This document shows positions 5,694 to 14,600 of a stretch of DNA of 40,091 bases, in pieces. Under the pieces are notes generated by a model, which was not told the DNA's origin, made no database searches, and worked only from the letters and a program-made list of their open reading frames with translations. Position 1 is the stretch's first letter; each line of letters starts with the position of its first letter. Made by a program: the position numbers and the translations under genes. The stretch comes from WQXF01 sp031553615 (GTDB lineage: Bacteria; Bacillota; Clostridia; Christensenellales; Aristaeellaceae): NCBI GenBank assembly GCA_031553615.1, contig JAVBLJ010000030.1:1-40091 (forward strand), given 5' to 3'.

Positions 5694-8600
5694 TTACTGC
5701 GGACAATCTCCCACCGTGCGGCTTCCGGCGCCCGCGTTCGGGACGCCCATGTCGTTCAGATCCACCAGGCGCCAGTTCGGCACCACGATGGAGCGCTCGG
5801 CCAGCACGCCGGTGATATCCACGCTGCGCTGAATGCTGCTGGGCGTGTAGCCGGTCGGGGCCTTCACTTCGGTAATCACGTAGTTGCCAACCGGCACATC
5901 GGTGAAGATGGCATCGCCATCGCCATTGCTGGTCGCAAACCAATCGTCGATCTGGTCGCCCTTGGTCGGGGCCCACAGCTGATGGAGCTTGAACTCCGCG
6001 CCCGCCAGCTTTTCGCCGGTAGCGGCATCGATCTTGTGGACGATGATGGTCGCACCCAAGCGCTGGTAGTGCTGCACCTTGTTGCTCCGGCGGAAGGTGC
6101 TGTTGCTCAAAAGCTCTTCGTGCGGATCGCCGCCGGGGGTGGTCTCGGTAATTTCGGCCACATCCTGCACCAGACGGCTTCCGATGTTCGCCATATCGCT
6201 GACGATCGCCGAGAAGGTCATGGTCGCGACCTCGCCCACCTTGAGCTCGGGGATGATCCAGTTCAAGGATCGGGTGCCTAGCTTCACAAACTCGATATCC
6301 GTCGGATCGCAGGTCTGCGAGCCATCGACGAAGGTGAGGTAGTTCGCCAGCACATTGCGCACCAACGCGTTCACCGCGTCGATCGCGCCGGTATTGGTAA
6401 CGGTGATGGTGTAGGTGATCCTGTCGCCGCCATACACGCGCGCTCCCACCGGGACGTCGCTGGTCAGCACCACTTCGAGCTTCGCGCCCAGGAAGGAATG
6501 GTAGGTGCTGTTGCTGGGGATGTCGTAATCGGTGGCGGGGTACACGTGCTCGCCAGCCTGATGGCCTGCGATCGGCTTGGCGTACACCAGGTCGCGGATC
6601 GCGGTATCCACCACGCGCGCCGTGTTGACCACGAGGCGCTCGGTCTCCACCTCGGCGGTTTCAGGATCGTCCGCGAAGTTGGGCATCTTGGCGCGGAAGG
6701 TCAGGGTGGCGATGTCGCCGTCCTTCATGCCGCCGAGCACCCATTCGACGCCGGGCTTCATTTGACCGTTCAGGTTGGCAACCTTTTTCTCGGTCTGGGA
6801 TACGATGGCTCCCGCGCCGACCACCGTGCCGTTCATGGAACCGGTCACCAGGGTCATGTCGGCGGGCAACGCATCGGTCACGATGACCTGTCCGCTGACG
6901 TTGGTATTGCTCGCGGTGCGGGTCACCGTCAGTACGTACTCCACTTCCTGGCCGCGCACGGCGGGCACGGGCGAAGCAGCGCTGCCCGGATCAGCCGGTT
7001 GCGGCACGCCACCGTCGATGAGCACGGCGGTCTTTTCGATCTCGGTGAAGCCGAGGCTGACCGCGTGGAAGAGCGATTGGGTATCGGTCTGGGTCGTGCC
7101 GCCGTTGTGATCGGAGGTTTCGAGGGAGACATCGGCCTTAAATGCGCGATCCACAGCGCCGGTGGGCAACGCTTCCACCACGAAACCGACCTTGAACAGG
7201 GTCTTGCCGGCGGTCACGTCGCGCGTCGGCCAGGTCAGTACGCGGGTGGTGGTGTTAAACGCGCTATCGGGCACGCTCTGGGTCTGGCCGTTGGCCATCA
7301 CGATATGGATGCTGCCGGGGATGAGCGCCAGCCCGGCGTCGATGGTATCGAATACCTTCACGTCGCGGATGGGCGCGGCGGCGGAGAGCGTCGCCACGTA
7401 CTCGAGCTTCTCGCCCGGCTTGATGGGCGTCGCGCTGGTCAGGTTCGCGCCACCGGGGGTAACGGTCGCCAGATCGAAGGTGTAGACCTGGTGGGTCACC
7501 GTCTCGCGGGTCTTGCGGTAGGTCGACCTATCGTCGGGCTGGCCAGCCACCGCCGGGAAATCCTCGTCCGGTCCGCTGAGGCGGTAGTACGCCACGTTGT
7601 CCAGCAGCAGGGCCTTGGTGGGCTCCAGCACCTTGGCGGTGAACACCAGCTTGACCTTGCTGCCCACCTCGGGCTCGCCGGTCGCGCGGTTGGCGTGGAG
7701 CAGGGTCGGCAGCTGCCACATCAGGGTGGTCACGCCGGACACATCGGTAAACTGGGTGGGCGCGGGGCCTTGCAGCATGGTCCCGAACTCCATGCCCTCG
7801 GGCAGGATATCCATCGCGCGGGCCTTCACGGCATCCTCCGCGCCGGTGTTGATGATCTCGATGGTGTAGGTGACAATGTCATCCTTTTCGAGCACCACGA
7901 TGTCCTTGTTAGCCTTGGGGCTGACGATGTCGCTGGTCTTGTGGCCGACCAGGTCGCTCTCGTACACCGCGTTGTAGGTGTAGTTAGAGGACGCGGTGTA
8001 TTCGGCCTGGTTGGTGTAGACCGGCTTATTGTCTTGGTACTTCAGGCCGCGCAAGCCCTCGTCGGAGAGGGTGCCAATATTGGTGAACACCTTGGCGGTC
8101 TCGTAAACGTTGGGGGTGCTGGCGTTGTCGGAGGTCGTGGGGGCGATGGCCCGGAACACGATGGTGAAGCCTTCGCCGTCCTCCAGGCCGCTCACCGTCC
8201 AGGCCAGCTCATTGCCGTTGGCCGCGGTGGGCTGCTGGGTCAGGGTGACCTTGGACGCCATGGCCGCAGGGGTCACCACGATGGAACCGGGCACGAACAC
8301 CACATCGGCGTGGAGCTTGTCTTTCACGATCACCGAACCGCTGGGCAGGTAGCCCTTGCTGGCGACCTCCAGCTTGTACTGGACGGTCTGGCCGAGCTCG
8401 GTCTCGATGGGGGCGATCACCGCACCTTGCAGGTAATTGCCCACCACGTTGCTCTCGTCCACGAGCGCCACGTGCTTGCCGGTGAAGCTCACTTCGCGGC
8501 GGGTGGCCGTATGGGTCAGCTCGTTGCTCTTTTTGGGGGTGGCCGCAGTGCCATCCTTGTGGGAAACAATCGCGGTCGCGCTGTTCTTCAGCGTCTTGGA

Positions 8601-11600
8601 AAGGGTGCTCGCGGCGATCTCAGCGGCGGAGAACTTATCCACCTGCGCCTTGAACGTCATGGTCACACCGCCCGCAGGGATCGCCTGGTTCGGCCAAGTG
8701 ATGGTGCGGGTTCCGGCATCGTAGGTGCCGTTTGTCTTGCCGGTGGTGGTGATGCTGCCGGGCACGAAGCTCATGCCCACGGGCACCACGTCGGTGATCA
8801 CGATGCCGCTGGCCGCGCTGGGTACGTTCAGCTTGAGGCTGTAGGTGACGACCTGGCCCTCGACCAGCGAGGTGGAATCCACCACCGCGCTGCCCGCCGG
8901 AGTGGCCGATTTGACCAGCGAAATCTGCTGGTGCACGACCGGATCATCGGTGGGGATCATGGGCTCATCGGGATCGTCCGGATCATCGGGCACATCCTCG
9001 TCCTCATCCTCGGGAATACGGTGGTAGGCGGTGTTGCTGAAGGGCTTGCTCGTCTCGCCCGGCTCCAGCGCCTTCACCGTGGTGGGAATGGTGATGACGG
9101 CGGTCTGGCCCTTTTCGATCTTGGCGATCACCCAGACTAGGGTGGTGGAACCATCGGCATTGGCGATGGTCTTGGCCGCGGCGGGGCTCACTGCGCCCAC
9201 CGTGAGGCCGGCGGGAACGGTATCGAGCACGCGGGTGTTGAACACGGAACGTGCACCGGTGTTCTTCACCTTGATGGTGTAGGTGATGGTGTCTCCAGCC
9301 ATCACGACCGGGACTTCACCGGGCTTCTCGGGCGCGGGGGCGGCGGTCTTGACGACCTCCACGCCCGTGGTCAGCAGCGTGTTGGTGATCACCAGGCCGG
9401 TGATCGACTCGCTGTAGTTCTCGTCCAGGTTCTTCTGAACGACCGAGTAGGTGTAGGTCTTGCCGGTGTTGTCGTAAAGCGGCATGTTGGGGAAGATGTG
9501 CGTCCAGCTGTCTCCAGTGCCGCTCACGGCCACTTCGGTGCCCGTGATCGGTTGCGGAGAGCCGCCGGGGATGGAGCGGTAGAGCTGCACGGTGGTCTCA
9601 TCGGGGCGCAGCATGATCGCATCGCTTTCGTCCACCCAGTTGACGGTGATGGTCACCGGATCGGTGGGGATGGTGTACTCGTTGGTGAAGGTGAACTTGT
9701 TGCCGCCGGGCGCGTAGGAAACCGCAGCGCTCAGCGTGCCATCGCCCAAATCGGTCACCACGGTCGTCATCACGATCGCAGCGGCGTCATACACGTAGCC
9801 GCGGGTGGAGCCCGCCGTCTCGGTAATGACGTAGGTGTAGGTGCCCGGCAGGGTGTAGGAGATGCTGCCGAAGCCGAGCGTGCCCGCCTTGGCCTGAATC
9901 GTCTTGACGCCTGCAGTGCTGCCGGAGGGCATGGGGAACTGCGCATCGTCGGCGGTAAGCACGAAGGTGAAGGTATCGTCGGGGGCGGCGGTTCCGGTCT
10001 TGACCTTGCTGCCATCGACGGTGATGGACGCAGCCTTCGGCGCGTAGGTGTTGGTGAAGTTCTTGCCGTCCTGCGCGCCGGTGTAGCCCGGGATGGCGGT
10101 CTCGCTCACGGTGTAAACGTAGGCGCGGCCCGTGGCGTCGTAGGTGGCCAGGTTTTCGAACTTATACGTGTCGGTCACCGGATCGACGGTGGTGGTGGCG
10201 ATCACCACGGCGGGCTTGTCGTCGCGGTACAGCTTGACCGTGACGGTGGGCTTGGCGAGCCCATCGGGCGTGCCGACCCAGGTCTTGGTGCCGGTGACCT
10301 CGATCAGGGGCATGACGTAGGTGTTCTTGGCCACCAGCACGCCATCCTTCTTGGAATAGGTGGTGGTCCAGCGCGGGAGCAGCGAATCCTGGGTAATGGT
10401 GAACACCTGGCCCAGGAAATCGACGCGCGGCACCAGGAAGTTGTGAATCCAGCCTTCGGTCGAACGCACCACCGAGTCGGTGTACTCGGCGCCCGCATCG
10501 CTATCGCGGAAGAGGTTGATGGTCACCTGGGTGGGCCGGTCAGCGACCGGGCATCCGGTGTAATCCCATTCCACACGCACGGGAACGGCCACGTCCGAAC
10601 CATAGGTGTTGGTGATGTTCATGCCGTTGTAGGAGACTTCGCAGCCAAACGGCACTTCCTCTTCCTTGGCGGTGTAGGTGTATTCCGCGCCGGTCTTGTC
10701 GTAGCGCAGCAGGTCCTTGAAGGTGTAGGTCCAGGTGAGGCCAGCCTTGGGGCCCACGGTCTGGGTCTTGCCGGTCAGGAGCGTGCCGTTGCGGTAGAGC
10801 TCCACATCGATGGCTTCGGGGGTGAAACCGTTGCCGCTGATGACCCAGGTCTTGGTGCCAGTCTTTTCGATGGTCACCAGGGTGTTGGTAACCACCATGC
10901 CGGAAATGGCTCCGGTGTAGTTCTTATCCAGGCTCTCCTGGCCCACCGAGTAGGTGTAGGTCTTGCCCGCGTTGTCGTGCACGGGCATGTTGCCGAAATC
11001 GTGGGTCCAAGTATCGCCGGAGGCAGCCTTGGGCACCGTCACGGTGCCGCCCACCTTGACCGGGGAACCGCCCGGAATGGTGCGGTACAGCTGGATCACG
11101 GTGGAGTTCGGACGGCCGCCCAGCGCATCGCTGCTGTCCACCCAGTTGATGGTCGCGGTCTGCTTGCTGGTGGGCACGGCGTACGTGTTGTTGAATACCA
11201 CGGCCGGCACGGTGGTCTTGACGCCGCTGACCAGGGTGGAAATCTTGTTGGTCTGCTGCAGCACACCGTTCTGATCGACCACCGTCACCTCGATGGTGTA
11301 GGTGGTGGCATCGTAGGTGAAGCCCGCGGTCGAGCCCGCCGTCTCGGTGACGGTGTAGGTGTAGGTGCCGGGCTGGGTGTAGTTGATGGTGCCGAAGTTG
11401 ACCGCGCCCGCCTTCTCCGAAATGGTCTTTGTGCCGCCGGAACGGTTGTCGGGCATGGGGAACTTGCTGTCACCCGCGGTCAGCACGAAGGTGAACTGAT
11501 CATCGGGCGCGCCTACGCCCTGGGTCACGTTCTTGGTGGCCAGCACGGAAATCGATGCGCCGGTCGGGTTGTAGGTGTTGGTGAAGTTGTAGCCGGTCTG

Positions 11601-14600
11601 CGCCTCATCGTAGCCGGGCACATCCACCTCGGCGGTGGTGTAGACGTATTCCACGCCCGCATTGTCGTACTTAGGCAAATCCTTGAATTCGTAGGTTTTG
11701 TTGCCGGGGGTGATGGTGGTATCCGCGATCTTGGTGCCGTTGCGCTTCAGATCGATCTGAATGGTGGGCACGGACACGCCGTCCGGGGTACCAACCCAAG
11801 TCTTGTCGCCCTTGACGATGATCAGGGGCATTTTGTAGGTGTTGGTGGCGACCAGGGTGCCGTCGCCCGCCACCGAGTAGGAGGTGGTGTACTCACTCAC
11901 CGCAGACTGCGTGATGGTGAACACTTCGCCGTTCATGCTGTCGCGGTACGGGATGCTGAAGCTATGCTTCCAGCTGTTGCTGCTGCCCATCGCCTGGGTC
12001 TGGTAGGCGGCGGCGTTCTTGAGCAGGTTGATGGTGACACCCGCAGCTTCCACCGCGGTGCGCGTCGCCGCCGGGGCGCCGGTGTGCACCCACTTGACTT
12101 CGACCTTCTTCACGGTGTCGGCGCGGTAGGTGTTGGTGATGGTGGTGCCGCTGACCGCGACGTCCAGCCACGCGGGCGGATTCTTTTCGCGGACGGTGTA
12201 GGTGTAGGCGGTGCCGGAGAGATCGTACTGCACCAAGCCGGTCACCTGGAACGCCCAGGTGTTGCCCGCCACGGAGTTGACGGTGACGGTGCGATGCACG
12301 CTCGTGCTATCGCTGCGGATCACTTCCACTTCGATGCTGGTGGGCTTGTCGTAACCGGTGCCCAGTATGGTCCACTTCTTCTCACCGCTCAGGGTGATGG
12401 TGTTCAGCTTGTCGGTCAGGTTCATGCCGCTGGGGGTAGCGGTGTAGTTCTTATCGACGTTGGCCTGCTTGACGGTGTAGGTCAGCGCGCGGTTCTGCAG
12501 ATCGTGCACCGGCTGCTGGCCGAAATCGTACGCCCAGGTCGCGGCGGTCATGTTGCCGGTGACTTCCTTGGTGGTGACCAAGGCCGCGGCGCCGCCCGCC
12601 GGGGTGGCGTACAGTTCCACGTATACCTTGGAAGGACGCGCGCCCTGCGTGTTGAGGGCATCGTCCCAGGTCAGGGTGCCTCCGATGAGGCTGGTGGGAA
12701 TCACGTAGCTGTTGGAGAAGCTGATTTCGGTCGCCGGAGCCGCGCCCTTCTTGTAGGTCACGGAGCTGGTGCTCAGCTTGCCATCGGTCTCAATGACGAC
12801 GACCGTCATGGTGAAGGAGCTGCTGTCGTAGGTAAAGCCAGCCACGCCACCGTTGGTTTCGGTGAAGGTATAGGTGTAGGTGCCCTTGGCGGTAAAATCG
12901 ATGGAGCCAAAGCTCACGTTGCCCGCAGGGGCGGTAACCTTCTTGGTTTGGCCGGTAGAGCCGGAGGGCATCGGGCTGCCCGCCGCGCCGGTCATCACGA
13001 ATTCAAAGGTAGCGGTGGGCGGCGCGCCCGCGCCGGTGACCACCTTCTTGATGCTCACGGCGGTGGTGGTCTCGAGCTGCACATCGAAGTCGTCGCCGCC
13101 GCCTTCCGGATCACCGTCCGGATCCTTGCCGGTCACGACCACGGCGTTGTGCACGTAAGCCTTGGCCCCGTCGGCAGCGGTCACGGTGTAGGGGTACGTC
13201 TTGCTGACCTGAGCGCCCGCGGCCAGGGTGCCGATGTTCCAGGGCGAGCCCATGAGCGGGTCGGTCGCCACGACGCCGGTGAGCGCCTTGTTGCTCACGT
13301 TCTTCACGGTAACGGTGTAGGTGATGACTTCGCCCACGGCGGCGCTGGTCTTATCCGCGCTCTTGGTTACGATAAAGGCGCTGACCGGCACGTTGCGCTG
13401 CGCGCTGCTCTGCACGGAATCGCCGTAGGGGTCCTTGCCGGTGATGGTCACGGTGTTCTGCACCTGGCTCACCAGCGCTTCGGCGGTGGTAACCACGTGG
13501 GTGTACTGCTTGGTCACGCTGGCCTTGGCGGCCATGGTGCCAATGTTCCAGTTGCCCGTCATGAACGGATCGGCGGCCACCACGCTGGTAAGCGCTTCGC
13601 TGCTGGTGTTGGTGACGGTAACGGTGTAGGTGATGGTGTCGCCCAGCTTGGCCTCGGAAACATCGGCCGTCTTGGTCACGGCCAGCACGTTCGCGGGGCG
13701 GTAATAGAGGTTGATCACGTTGGTCAGCGGATCGGCCTGAATGGTGATCTGCTTGCTGGCCGGGCTGGCGGAATGGTAATCGTAGCCGGTGATGGCCTTC
13801 TCCGCGCCGATCTTGATCGTGCCCAGCAGGGCGGTGCCGGTATCGGCCGGGGCGAGAACCGTGGTCGTCCGGTAGCGGTAATGGTTCACCGTCCAGGCGA
13901 TTGCGGCGCGGCGATAGTACATGCGCAGCACCAGGCTGCCATCCTTTTCGATGAAGCCCACGGACACGCTGTTGGCCGAATCGAAGGTGAAGCCTGCGCG
14001 AGCCTGCTGCGCGGCAGTGACCTTCAGGCCCGAGGGGCCGCTAAGGCTCACGGTGGTATCGGGAGTGGCGTTGTAGGTGCCGGTGGTCAGGTTGGTGTAG
14101 TAGTATTCCACCTTGTACGACGCGGTGGCATTCGGGGTGTATACAAAGGTGATGACGTTGGCCGTACTATCCAGGCCCAGGCGCAGGCTCTGATACAGCG
14201 TCGAGGGCGAGTAGCCCGGGATGGTGGGCGCGTACTCGAGGACGGTGGCACGCGTCTCGTTGCTGACCACCTTCTGCGCGCGCAGGGGTGCGCCCAGATT
14301 ATCCACGTAGTTCACCGTGTACTGGAGCGTGGTGTAGGGCTTGTAGCAGAAGTTGATCACGTCGCTGGCCGCGTTGGCACTGATGACCAGCGATTTGCTG
14401 ACCAGGTCGGGCACGTAGCCGGCCACCGCAGGCGCTTCCTCGTAGACCGTGGCGGACGTGCGCTGCCCGTTCACCGTCTTGGGGTTGGGCGAAACCTGGG
14501 TGAAGCGGGTGCTGCCGGTGGGATCGCCGGGCTGCCAGCCCGCGCCGACCAGCCAGTAGTTGACCACGTAGGGAACATCCTCGCGCAACGCCCACTGGGC

